A stretch of 64,000 bases of DNA from LMUY01 sp964242925 (GTDB taxonomy: Bacteria > Pseudomonadota > Alphaproteobacteria > Acetobacterales > Acetobacteraceae), in assembly GCA_964242925.1 (NCBI GenBank), contig CAXTBW010000005.1:1-64000 (forward strand), read 5' to 3'. The stretch's first letter is position 1. Every line of letters begins with the position of its first letter. A program made the translations under genes and the position numbers. Under the pieces are notes generated by a model that saw only the letters and a list, made by a program, of their open reading frames with translations, ran no database searches and was not told where the DNA came from. Positions 26,905-35,265 of this stretch are shown here, piece by piece.

Positions 26905-28479
26905 TCAGGCACGGCGGATGTTCCAGAATAGCGGCATCCCTGTCAGCCCGCCACTCAGCGTCCTGCTCTGCACGGTTGGCTGGATGAACTCGCCCAGCGG
27001 CAGGAACGGCACGTCCACAAACGCCTCCTGCTGGATGTCCGCCGCGATCGCGCGTTGCGCGGCCAGGTCGGGCGCGGCGAGCCAGGCGGTGCGCAGGCGT
27101 TCCAGTTCCGGGGCGTCGGGCCAGCCGAACCAGGCGTTCTGGCCGTTGCCGCGCAGCGCCAGATTGCTCGCGGGGCTCGACATGTCGGCGCCGGTGAGCG
27201 TCGTGACGAACACGCTCCAGCCGCCCTGGTCCACCGGCGCCTTGCTTGCGCGGCGCTGGATGACCGAGCCCCAATCCGTCGCCTGCAGCTCCACGTTCAG
27301 CCCGCAGCGCTTGAAAAGATCGGCTGCCACGTTGCACAGCGCGTCAATGCGCGGGTAGTCGCTGGGCGTCATCACCACGACGCGCTCGCCCTTGTAGCCG
27401 GCCTGCTCGATCGCGCGCCGCGCCCCCGCCACGTCGCGCGGCGACGACAGCGCCTGCAGCCCGGCGTCGCTCGCCATCGGCGTGCCCGGCGCGAAGTAGC
27501 CGATGCCGGTGCGCGACGCGTCCGGCGCATCGCCCACCACCGCCGACATGAAATCCGCCTGGTCCAGCGCCGACAACACGGCGCGGCGGATCGCCGGGTT
27601 GTCGAACGGCGGGTGCAGCTGGTTCATCCGCAGCAGCCCGATGTTGCCGGTGACCTCCACCACCGAGAGCGCCAAGTCCGGCGACCGCCGCAGCACGGGG
27701 AGCAGGTCGAAGATCGGCTGCTCCCACCAATCCGCCTCGCCGCGCTGCATGGCCGCGACGGCGGTGGCGCCGTCCGGTATGACGTTCCAGTGCACCCGGT
27801 CGAAATGCGCGACCTTCGGCCCGGCGGTCCAGTCCGGCGTGCCGTCCTCGCGCGGCCGGTAGCCCTCGAACCGCGCATAGGCCACGCGCGCGCCCACCAC
27901 CCGCTCGTCCGGCAGGAAGCGGAACGGGCCAGAGCCGACCATCTCGGTGACCTGCTTGAACGGGTCGGTGGCGGCCAGCCGCTCCGGCATGATGGGCAGC
28001 ATGTTGATGCCGATCTTGCCCAGCGCCTCCGGCAGGACCGGGAACGGCGCCTTCAGCCGGAACTGGATGGTGCGGTCGTCCGGCGCCGACAGCTCGTCGG
28101 TCATCAGCATCAGCGTCTGCCCGAACGCGTCCCGCCTGGCCCAGCGCCTGATGCTGGCCACGCAATCCCGCGCCAGCACGGGCGTGCCGTCGTGGAACGC
28201 CAAGCCGTCGCGCAGGCTGAGCCGCCAGAGTTTGCCGTCCTGTTCGACGGTATGCCCGGCCACCATCTGCGGCTGCACGCGGTAGGCGCTGTCCTGGCCG
28301 TACAGCGTGTCGAACACCAGGTAGCCGTGGTTGCGCGTGACGTAGACGGAGGTCCACACCGGATCGAGCGCGGTCAGGTCGGCTTGCGGGATGAACCGCA
28401 GCACGCGCTCCGGTTCGGCGCGCACCAGGCTGGGCATGGCGAGCAACGTCGCTCCGGTGAGCAGGGCCCGCCTTTTCAC
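26905..28479 (-). CDS. ABC transporter substrate-binding protein, peptide type (SBP_bac_5), orphan
   Basis: This 524-residue periplasmic binding protein of the DppA/OppA type has an N-terminal signal with paired arginines (MKRRALLTGATLLAMPSLVRA), Tat-like but possibly Sec. The domain start (RFIPQADLTALDPVWTS) is characteristic. No permease or ATPase gene lies beside it; it follows an acyl-CoA dehydrogenase gene by ten bases on the same strand. It closely resembles the protein at 36855-38438 (shared FIPQADL, LDP, MVFDTLYG-type segments), so the two are paralogs. It may use transporter parts encoded elsewhere. Ligand unknown: peptides, opines and nickel complexes are all bound by this family. 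Confidence 0.9.
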   Translation of the reverse strand: MKRRALLTGATLLAMPSLVRAEPERVLRFIPQADLTALDPVWTSVYVTRNHGYLVFDTLYGQDSAYRVQPQMVAGHTVEQDGKLWRLSLRDGLAFHDGTPVLARDCVASIRRWARRDAFGQTLMLMTDELSAPDDRTIQFRLKAPFPVLPEALGKIGINMLPIMPERLAATDPFKQVTEMVGSGPFRFLPDERVVGARVAYARFEGYRPREDGTPDWTAGPKVAHFDRVHWNVIPDGATAVAAMQRGEADWWEQPIFDLLPVLRRSPDLALSVVEVTGNIGLLRMNQLHPPFDNPAIRRAVLSALDQADFMSAVVGDAPDASRTGIGYFAPGTPMASDAGLQALSSPRDVAGARRAIEQAGYKGERVVVMTPSDYPRIDALCNVAADLFKRCGLNVELQATDWGSVIQRRASKAPVDQGGWSVFVTTLTGADMSSPASNLALRGNGQNAWFGWPDAPELERLRTAWLAAPDLAAQRAIAADIQQEAFVDVPFLPLGEFIQPTVQSRTLSGGLTGMPLFWNIRRA

Positions 28480-28489
28480 AAGCGTCGCC

Positions 28490-29644
28490 TCATGAGGGTG
28501 CTCCTAAGCCGTAGCGGGCCGCCAGCGCCGCTCCGACGCGTTCGTTCTGGATCTCCGTCGTTCCGTCGACATAGGCGGCGATGCGCGCGCTGGTCAGGTG
28601 GCGGCCCAGCGGGTGCGACGTGCGCAGCCCTTCGGCGCCCATCGCCTGCATGCACGCGGCGACGGCGCGGGTCGCCATCTCGGCCGCGAACTTCTTCGCC
28701 ATCGCGGCCTCCACTTGCGCGTCGCCGCCGGCCGCGTAGATGTCGGCGGCGCGCGCGACCAGCAGACGGGCGGCCTCCAGCTTGGTCGCCACGTCCACCA
28801 GTTGCCAGCGCAGCCCCTGGTGCCCGATCAAGGGCCGGCCGAAGCTGTGCCGCGTCCCCGCATGGCGCACCGCCAGCCGCAGCGCGCTATCCACCGACGC
28901 GCAGATCATCGCCGCCACGTGCACCCGGGCCCCAGTAATCCCAACCAGCGCGCGCTTGAACGCCTGGCCCGGCGGCGCGAACAGGTCGGAGTCCGGCACG
29001 CGCACGCCGGTCAGCCGGATGCCGCAAGCGCCGATCGCAGCGCCCCCGATCAACGCCTCCGCCGGCCGCCGCTCGATGCCGGGCGCGTGCAGGTCCACGA
29101 TGAAGCTGGCGATGCCGCGCAGGCCGGCGCCAGGGTCGGTCTGCGCATACATCACGAGTTGGTCGGCGATGACTCCGTTGGTGACCCACGCCTTCTCGCC
29201 GTCCAGCGCCCAGACGCCATCGACCTTCGTTGCGCGCGTTGCGATGGCGCCGAAATCGCTGCCGGCGCCCGGCTCGGACAGCGACGGCGCGCCGACGATC
29301 GCGCCGGCCATCATCGGCGCCAGATACCGCGAGACCTGGTCGGCGGATCCTTCGCGCTCCATGCGGGTGACCGCGCCCTGCATGTTGTTCAAGGCGAAGG
29401 CGCTGGGGAAACACTGCGCGGCGACCGCCTCCGCCACGAGCAGCTTGCAGTGGTAGCCGGCCCCGCCGCCGCCGCGCGCTTGCGACACCTGCAGCGCGTT
29501 CAGCCCCAGTTCGGCCCACTCGGCCACCACGGCCCGCGGCAGCGCCGCGCCGGCCGCGTCCCAGGCGGCGGCGTTCGGCGCGATCACCCGTGCGGCGAAG
29601 TCCTGCGCGCGGGCGACGAAGTCCTGTTCCAGGGCGGTCAGCAT
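28490..29644 (-). CDS. Acyl-CoA dehydrogenase family protein, atypical active site
   Basis: This 384-residue flavoprotein has the acyl-CoA dehydrogenase fold: GAPSLSEPGAGSDFGAI for FAD, KAWVTNGV, and a C-terminal AYVDGTTEIQNERVG. At the usual catalytic glutamate (EGT) it has aspartate (codon 28565-28567), and helix G lacks the alternative glutamate (GITGARVHVAAMI). It may therefore be slow, have a different specificity, or carry out another reaction. I chose the ATG at 29644, matching the family N-terminus (LTALEQDFVARAQDFA); an earlier start would add unrelated residues. It is divergent from the MetE-like gene. Confidence 0.87.
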   Translation of the reverse strand: MLTALEQDFVARAQDFAARVIAPNAAAWDAAGAALPRAVVAEWAELGLNALQVSQARGGGGAGYHCKLLVAEAVAAQCFPSAFALNNMQGAVTRMEREGSADQVSRYLAPMMAGAIVGAPSLSEPGAGSDFGAIATRATKVDGVWALDGEKAWVTNGVIADQLVMYAQTDPGAGLRGIASFIVDLHAPGIERRPAEALIGGAAIGACGIRLTGVRVPDSDLFAPPGQAFKRALVGITGARVHVAAMICASVDSALRLAVRHAGTRHSFGRPLIGHQGLRWQLVDVATKLEAARLLVARAADIYAAGGDAQVEAAMAKKFAAEMATRAVAACMQAMGAEGLRTSHPLGRHLTSARIAAYVDGTTEIQNERVGAALAARYGLGAPS

Positions 29645-29716
29645 GGCGGAACGATACCGGAGTGACGCCGCCCCCACCATCCGCCATGCTTACCAGCAAG
29701 CGTCGGGGAAAGCGTC

Positions 29717-30748
29717 ATGGCGGATCATCAATTCAAGACCACGCTGGCGGGCAGCCTGCCCAAGCCGTCGTGGCTGGCCGAGACCGGAACGCTGTGGCCG
29801 GCCTGGCGGCAGGAAGGCGCGGCGCTGGACCAGGCCAAGGCCGACGCCACGCTGCTGTGGCTAAAGGAGCAGGAGGATGCCGGCATCGACATCGTCACCG
29901 ATGGCGAGCAGTCGCGGCAGCATTTCGTCCACGGCATTCTGGAGCATGTCGAAGGCATCGACTTCAACCAGAAGGTCAAGATGGGCATCCGCGACAATCG
30001 CTACGACGCGATGGTCCCCACCGTGGTGGGCGAGCTGCGCCTGCGCGGCCGGGTGCACCAGACGGAGGCGCGGCTGCTGCGCGCGCATACCGGCCGCAAG
30101 ATCAAATTCACCCTGCCCGGCCCGATGACGATCATCGACACGCTGGCCGACGCCTACTACGGCGACCGGGTGAAGATGGCGTTCGCGTTCGCCCGCCTGC
30201 TGAACCAGGAGGCGCGTGGGCTCGAGGCCGACGGCGTCGACATCATCCAGTTCGACGAGCCGGCGTTCAACGTCTACATGGCCGAGGCGGTCGCCTGGGG
30301 CGTCGACGCGCTTCACGTCGCCATCGAGGGCCTGCGCTGCAAGACCGCCGTGCACATCTGCTACGGCTACGGCATCGAGGCGAACATCCGCTGGAAGGAC
30401 GGCCTGGGTGACGAATGGCGCCAGTACGAGCAGGTGTTCCCCGCGCTCGCCGCCAGCCGGATCGACCAGGTGTCGCTGGAATGCGCCAACTCCCGCGTGC
30501 CGATGCGGCTGATGGAGCTGCTGGCCGGCAAGGACGTTATGGTCGGCGTAATCGACGTCGCCAGCGACACGGTCGAGACGCCCGAGGCGGTGGCGGCGAC
30601 CATCGGCGAGGCGCTGCGCTACGTCCCGCGGGAGCGACTGTTTCCCTGCACCAACTGCGGCATGGCGCCGATGGACCGCGCCATCGCCGCCGCCAAGCTG
30701 CGCTCGCTGGCCGCCGGCGCCCGGTTGGCGTGCGAGGCGCTGGGATAA
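29717..30748 (+). CDS. Cobalamin-independent methionine synthase C-terminal-domain family protein
   Basis: This 343-residue TIM-barrel protein matches only the catalytic C-terminal half of MetE (full MetE is about 750 residues). It has the TTLAGSLPKPSWL start, VTDGEQSR, and the zinc ligands expected for methyl transfer to a thiol: His213/Cys215 in VHICYG, Glu255 in SLECAN and Cys314 in CTNCGM. It probably transfers methyl groups, but without the N-terminal half it may not bind triglutamyl folate in the usual way; stand-alone members often act in methylated-compound metabolism or need a partner methyl donor protein. It is a single gene, divergent from the dehydrogenase. Confidence 0.85.
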   Translation: MADHQFKTTLAGSLPKPSWLAETGTLWPAWRQEGAALDQAKADATLLWLKEQEDAGIDIVTDGEQSRQHFVHGILEHVEGIDFNQKVKMGIRDNRYDAMVPTVVGELRLRGRVHQTEARLLRAHTGRKIKFTLPGPMTIIDTLADAYYGDRVKMAFAFARLLNQEARGLEADGVDIIQFDEPAFNVYMAEAVAWGVDALHVAIEGLRCKTAVHICYGYGIEANIRWKDGLGDEWRQYEQVFPALAASRIDQVSLECANSRVPMRLMELLAGKDVMVGVIDVASDTVETPEAVAATIGEALRYVPRERLFPCTNCGMAPMDRAIAAAKLRSLAAGARLACEALG

Positions 30749-30786
30749 TAGCGGTCCAGACCCCTAACAATCTCATTGCGCCAACC

Positions 30787-30889
30787 TCGTCATTGCGAGC
30801 AGCGCTTGCGGCGCGGCAATCCAGACGTTAGCACCCACATGCGCCGCCCTGGATCGCCACGCCGCCAAGCAGCGGCTCGCGATGACGGA
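30787..30889. repeat. Paired palindromic repeat, family C
   Basis: Two inverted arms lie here: left CGTCATTGCGAGCAGCGCTT followed by GCGGCGCGGCAATCCAG (30788-30824), and right CTGGATCGCCACGCCGCCAA followed by GCAGCGGCTCGCGATGACG (30849-30887). The centre is about 24 bases. The arms resemble the widespread alphaproteobacterial ATTGCGAGC...GGCAATCCAG repeats. It fills most of the 167-base space between convergent genes. This is the only copy in the window. Confidence 0.82.
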
Positions 30890-30915
30890 ACGTATTGTCG
30901 GCCGGCTGGCATAGG

Positions 30916-32082
30916 TCAGTACGACTTCGGCTGCCCCAACACCCGCTCAGCAATGTAGCACAGGATCAATTGCGGGCTGACGGGCGCGATACGCGGGATC
31001 ATCACCTCGCGCAGGTAGCGCTCGACGTGGTACTCGCGCGCATAGCCCATCCCGCCATGCGTCATCACCGCGGTGGTGCACGCCTTGAATCCGGCCTCCG
31101 CGGCCAAATACTTGGCGGCGTTGGCCGCGGCGCCGCACTCCAGCCCGCGGTCGAACCGGCTGGCCGCGCTCAGCACCATCAGCCGGGCCGCCTCCAACTC
31201 CATCCAGCTCTCGGCCAGCGGGTGCTGAATGGCCTGGTTCTGCCCGATCGGGCGCCCGAACACCACGCGCTCGCGGGCGTAGGCGGCGGCGCGGTCCAGC
31301 GCGACCAAGCCGAGCCCGATCGCCTCGGCCGCGATCAGGATGCGCTCCGGGTTCAGGCCGTGCAGGATTTGGCGGAACCCGTCGCCCTCGGCGCCGATGC
31401 GGTCGGCCTCGGGGATCTCCCAGCCGTCGAAGAACACCTGGTTGCTGTCCACCGCCTTGCGGCCCATTTTGTCGATCGCGCGCACCTCGACCCGGCTGCG
31501 ATCGATGCGGGTGTAGAACAGGCTCAGCCCGTCCGTCGGGCGGCGCACCTCCTCCAGCGGCGTGGTGCGGGCCAGCAGCAGCATCGTCTCGGCCACCTGC
31601 GCGGTGCTGATCCACACCTTCTGCCCGTCCACGACATACCGGTCCCCGCGGCGCACGGCGCGGGTGCGCAGCTTCGTCGTGTCCAGCCCCGTGTTCGGCT
31701 CGGTCACCGCGAAACACGCCTTGTCCTGCCCGGCGACCAGCGGCGGCAACATGCGCGCCTTCTGCCCCGCCGTGCCGAACGCCACCACCGGTTGCAGGCC
31801 GAAGATGTTCATGTGCACCGCCGAGGCGCCCGACATGCCGGCGCCCGACTGGCTGATCGCCTGCATCATGATCGCCGCCTCGGTGATCCCCAGGCCGCTG
31901 CCGCCATACTGCTCCGGCATGCAGATGCCCAGCCAGCCGCCCTCGGCCAGCGCGGCGTGCAGCTCGTGCGGGAAGCGGCCGTCATGGTCGCGCTCCAGCC
32001 AATACGCCGCGTCGAAGGCGGCGCAGACGTGCGCCACGCCCTGCTGCACCGCAAGCTGGGCCTCGTTCAGTTCGAAATCCAT
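30916..32082 (-). CDS. Acyl-CoA dehydrogenase family protein
   Basis: This 388-residue flavoprotein begins MDFELNEAQLAVQQGV and has CFAVTEPNTGLDTTKL, KVWISTAQ, and an IVD/LCAD-like helix G (HGLNPERILIAAEAIG). The C-terminal catalytic EGT is missing (RIAPVSPQLILCYIAE; the alanine codon is at 30985-30987). The glutamate in NPER occupies the position used by isovaleryl-CoA dehydrogenase, so it is probably active with that base. It is a single gene, divergent from the binding protein at 32193. The upstream 110 bases hold both promoters. The substrate is probably a branched or long acyl-CoA, which is inference. Confidence 0.9.
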   Translation of the reverse strand: MDFELNEAQLAVQQGVAHVCAAFDAAYWLERDHDGRFPHELHAALAEGGWLGICMPEQYGGSGLGITEAAIMMQAISQSGAGMSGASAVHMNIFGLQPVVAFGTAGQKARMLPPLVAGQDKACFAVTEPNTGLDTTKLRTRAVRRGDRYVVDGQKVWISTAQVAETMLLLARTTPLEEVRRPTDGLSLFYTRIDRSRVEVRAIDKMGRKAVDSNQVFFDGWEIPEADRIGAEGDGFRQILHGLNPERILIAAEAIGLGLVALDRAAAYARERVVFGRPIGQNQAIQHPLAESWMELEAARLMVLSAASRFDRGLECGAAANAAKYLAAEAGFKACTTAVMTHGGMGYAREYHVERYLREVMIPRIAPVSPQLILCYIAERVLGQPKSY

Positions 32083-32192
32083 GTCGCCTCCGTGTCCGAG
32101 ATGTAGCCCGCCTTCCCGCGGATCAAGCGGCTTGACCCTGCCGGGGGCAGCTACGACACTCCGCCGCGAAAAAGACCAGCTAGGGAACGTTG

Positions 32193-33455
32193 ATGCATCG
32201 CAGGACTCTGATGGCCGGCTCGGTCATGGCCAGCCTGGCCGCCCTGCCCGTCATGCTGGGCGGCCGCAGCCGGGCGCAGACGGCGCCGGACGAGATCAAG
32301 ATCGGCACGGTCTACTCCAGCGCCGGCACCTACGCGGCAATCTCGATGCCCGTGTTCAGCGGCGAGAAGCTCTGGGTCGACCAAATGAACGCCCAGGGCG
32401 GCGTCATGGTGAAGCCCTGGGGCAAGAAGGTCCGCATCCGCCTGATCGCGTACGACGACCAGAGCTCCCCGGCGACGTCCACCACGCTGATCAACCAGCT
32501 CATCTCGCAGGACAAGGTGGATGTGCTGATCAGCAACTCCGGATCGGTCCTGGCCGCCGCGGCGATGCCGGTGGCGCGCGACAACAAGGTGCTGCTGTTC
32601 AACCCGAGCGGCTCGGGGCTCAGCCTGTTTTCCGCCGACAACCCCTACATGGTGCTGACCACCACGCCGTTCTCCGACGAGTGGCCGCGCTACGTGGCGG
32701 ACTTTCTGGTCAAGGAGGGCCCCTCGCACGGCATCAAGCGCGTGGCCATGATCTACGCCACCAACGAGTACACGGGCACGCTGGCCAACGCGTTCCGCCG
32801 CATGCTGAAGGGCTCGCCGCTGGAGTTCGTCTACGACCAGGGAGTGCCGACCGCCACCTCCAACTACACCGTGCTGATCAACAACATCGCCGCCGCCAAG
32901 CCGGACGCGGTGATCGCGCTCGGCTACCCGAACAACGACATCGCGTTCCTGCGCAACCTCGGCGACAGCGGCGTCACCTTCCCGTGGCGCTTCCAGATCT
33001 ACCCGGGGCTCGAGGCGGACGAGCTGGCCAAGACCGTCACCTACGCGCCGATGGAGCGCGTGTTCACCTTCGCCAGCGCGACCGACGTGGCCTACAAGCC
33101 GACGTTCGGCATGACCACCGCGCAGTTCCACGAGGCCTGGGACAAGATGTACACCGGCGGCAAGGTCGAGTTCGGCTTCAACGCCATCGCCGGCTACAAC
33201 ACGGGCATCGTCATCCAGCGCGCGCTGGAGACCACCGACAGCATGGCGCAACTCGACCTCCGCCGCGCGGTGTTCGCGCTGTCCGGCAAGGAGACCACGC
33301 TCAACGGCCCGTTCGAGCTGAACGCGATGGGCGCGCAGATCGGCTCCGTCACGCCGTGCGGGCAGCTGATGCCGGACGGCCACGGCAAGCTGAAGATGAA
33401 CGTGGTGTGGCCGCCGAACGTCGCCACCGCGGCGCCCGTCTACGGGGCCGGCTGA
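32193..33455 (+). CDS. Branched-chain amino acid-type ABC substrate-binding protein
   Basis: This 420-residue periplasmic binding protein (LivJ/LivK type, Peripla_BP_6) has a twin-arginine-like signal (HRRTLMAGSVMASLAALP, cleavage near AQT) and a mature start typical of the family (EIKIGTVYSSAGTYAAISMP). It heads a complete five-gene importer operon. I chose ATG 32193; the TTG immediately before it at 32190 is in frame, and TAGGGAA upstream suits either. Many such proteins bind aromatic acids, urea or amides rather than branched amino acids, so the ligand is open. Confidence 0.93.
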   Translation: MHRRTLMAGSVMASLAALPVMLGGRSRAQTAPDEIKIGTVYSSAGTYAAISMPVFSGEKLWVDQMNAQGGVMVKPWGKKVRIRLIAYDDQSSPATSTTLINQLISQDKVDVLISNSGSVLAAAAMPVARDNKVLLFNPSGSGLSLFSADNPYMVLTTTPFSDEWPRYVADFLVKEGPSHGIKRVAMIYATNEYTGTLANAFRRMLKGSPLEFVYDQGVPTATSNYTVLINNIAAAKPDAVIALGYPNNDIAFLRNLGDSGVTFPWRFQIYPGLEADELAKTVTYAPMERVFTFASATDVAYKPTFGMTTAQFHEAWDKMYTGGKVEFGFNAIAGYNTGIVIQRALETTDSMAQLDLRRAVFALSGKETTLNGPFELNAMGAQIGSVTPCGQLMPDGHGKLKMNVVWPPNVATAAPVYGAG

Positions 33456-33470
33456 CCCGCGACACGTCCG

Positions 33471-34346
33471 ATGCTGGTCAATGCGATCCTGGCCGGGCTG
33501 GTGTTCGGCCTGTACTTCACGCTGGTCGGCCTTGGCCTGAACCTGGTGTTCGGCGTTATGCGCATCGTCAACCTGGCGCATGGCGACGTGCTGATGCTGG
33601 GCGCGTTCGCCGCGGTGAGCCTGTTCGGCGCGATGGGGCTCAGCCCGCTGGCGGCGGCGCCGCTGGTGGTGGTGGCGTTCTTCCTGCTCGGGCTGCCGTT
33701 CTACTACCTCGTGGTGCCGCGCCTGCTGGCCGCGCGCGACTCGGAGATGCTGTCGATCATCCTGTTCTTCGGCATCTCGCAGATCGTCGAGGCGATCGCG
33801 ACCGTCGTGTTCGGCGCCAACGAACGCTCGATCCCCGGCCGCGCGCTGGCTGTGGGGCCGGTTAGCCTGTTGGGCGGCACGGTGCCCAAGGCGTGGGTGT
33901 ATAGCGCAGCGGTCAGCTTGGCCGCGGTGCTGGCGATCTTCCTGTACCTATATCGCACCAAGCTCGGGCGGCTGACCCGGGCGGTGATGGTGAACCGCGA
34001 CGAGGCGCTGGCGACTGGCATCGACGTGCACCGGGTCAGCGCGATCGCGTTCGGCATCGGGCTCGCCTTGGCCGGGCTGGCGGGTGTGTTCGCGCCGTTC
34101 ATGCTGGGCTCGGTCAAAACGTCGATCGGGGTGGATTTGAACATCACCGCGTTCGCCGTGATCGTGGTCGGCACGTTGGGCAACCCGCTTGGCACCGTGC
34201 TGGGCGGGCTGGTGTACGGCGTGTCATTGATGCTGATGCAGACCTACCTCAGCTCGTGGGCGAACCTGCTGCCGAACGTGCTGCTGATCGGCGTGCTGCT
34301 GGTGCGGCCGACCGGGCTGCTGGGGCGCCGGGTGCGGCTTGCCTAG
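33471..34346 (+). CDS. Branched-chain amino acid-type ABC permease (LivH-like)
   Basis: This 291-residue inner-membrane permease has about eight helices and the LivH signature region near the N-terminus (LVFGVMRIVNLAHGDVLMLGAF) and TRAVMVNRDEALATGIDV in the cytoplasmic loop that contacts the ATPases. It begins 15 bases after the binding-protein stop and overlaps the next permease by eight bases. Together with the LivM-like protein it forms the translocation channel. Confidence 0.93.
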   Translation: MLVNAILAGLVFGLYFTLVGLGLNLVFGVMRIVNLAHGDVLMLGAFAAVSLFGAMGLSPLAAAPLVVVAFFLLGLPFYYLVVPRLLAARDSEMLSIILFFGISQIVEAIATVVFGANERSIPGRALAVGPVSLLGGTVPKAWVYSAAVSLAAVLAIFLYLYRTKLGRLTRAVMVNRDEALATGIDVHRVSAIAFGIGLALAGLAGVFAPFMLGSVKTSIGVDLNITAFAVIVVGTLGNPLGTVLGGLVYGVSLMLMQTYLSSWANLLPNVLLIGVLLVRPTGLLGRRVRLA

Positions 34347-35265
34347 GGCGCGGTTCTGGCGGGATCTGCTGCTGGTCGCGGCGCCCGTCACGCTGGCGAT
34401 GGCGTTGGCGCCGCTCGGCTACAGCAACCAGCTGCTGCTGTTCAACATCGTCATGTTCCTGACCTTGGCGCAGGGGCTGAACATCTCGTACGGCTTCACC
34501 GGGTATCTGCCATTCGGCTATGTCGGCTTCTTCGGCACGGGCGCCTACGGGTTCGCCATCGCCGTCCTGCAGCTGCACTTCCCCCCCGTGTTGGCGCTGG
34601 CGGCGGCCGGCGCTGCGTCGGTGGTGCTCGGGCTGATCCTGACGCCGCTGCTGCGCCTGTCTGGCGCGTACTTCGCCATCGCCAACTTGGCCGCCTCGCA
34701 GGCGGTGTATCAGGTGGTGTCCAATCCGGACCTCGAGTGGCTCACCAAGGGGCCCTACGGCATCACTCTCACCGGGGTCTACGCGCCGCGGGTCAGCTAT
34801 GGCGCGGCAGTGGCGGTGCTGGCCGCCTCCCTCGTGCTGGTGGCGCTGCTGCGCAACTCCCGCTTCGGCCTGGCCCTGCAGGCGATTAAGGACGACCCGG
34901 TCAGCGCCGCTTCCGCCGGCGTGCCCGTGGTGCGGCTGCGGACCTTCGCGTGGCTGCTGTCGGCATTGGTCGCCGGGCTGATCGGCGGCTGCTACGCCTG
35001 GGTGGTCGGCACGTTCTATCCAGAGAGCGTGTTCGACCTGGGCATCAGCATCTTCGCGGTCGTGTTCACGCTGTTCGGCGGCTCGGCCACACTGGTCGGC
35101 CCGGTCGTGGGCGTCGCCATTCTCTACGGCGTCTACAACGCCATCGGCATCAGCGTGCCGCAGTATTTCCAGGTCACCTACGGCACGCTCATCGTGGTGC
35201 TGGTGCTATTCCTGCCCAACGGCCTGGTCTCGCTGCTGACCCGCAGGGGCATCCGTGTCCCCTGA
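34339..35265 (+). CDS. Branched-chain amino acid-type ABC permease (LivM-like)
   Basis: This second channel subunit (308 aa) has about nine helices and the LivM features GLNISYGFTGYLPFGYVGFF and RNSRFGLALQAIKDDPVSAASAGV (ATPase contact). It starts with TTG at 34339 inside the end of the LivH-like gene (eight-base overlap), the same arrangement as at 17909. Its end overlaps the GTG of the ATPase gene by 11 bases. Partners are the LivG- and LivF-like ATPases downstream. Confidence 0.92.
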   Translation: MPRARFWRDLLLVAAPVTLAMALAPLGYSNQLLLFNIVMFLTLAQGLNISYGFTGYLPFGYVGFFGTGAYGFAIAVLQLHFPPVLALAAAGAASVVLGLILTPLLRLSGAYFAIANLAASQAVYQVVSNPDLEWLTKGPYGITLTGVYAPRVSYGAAVAVLAASLVLVALLRNSRFGLALQAIKDDPVSAASAGVPVVRLRTFAWLLSALVAGLIGGCYAWVVGTFYPESVFDLGISIFAVVFTLFGGSATLVGPVVGVAILYGVYNAIGISVPQYFQVTYGTLIVVLVLFLPNGLVSLLTRRGIRVP

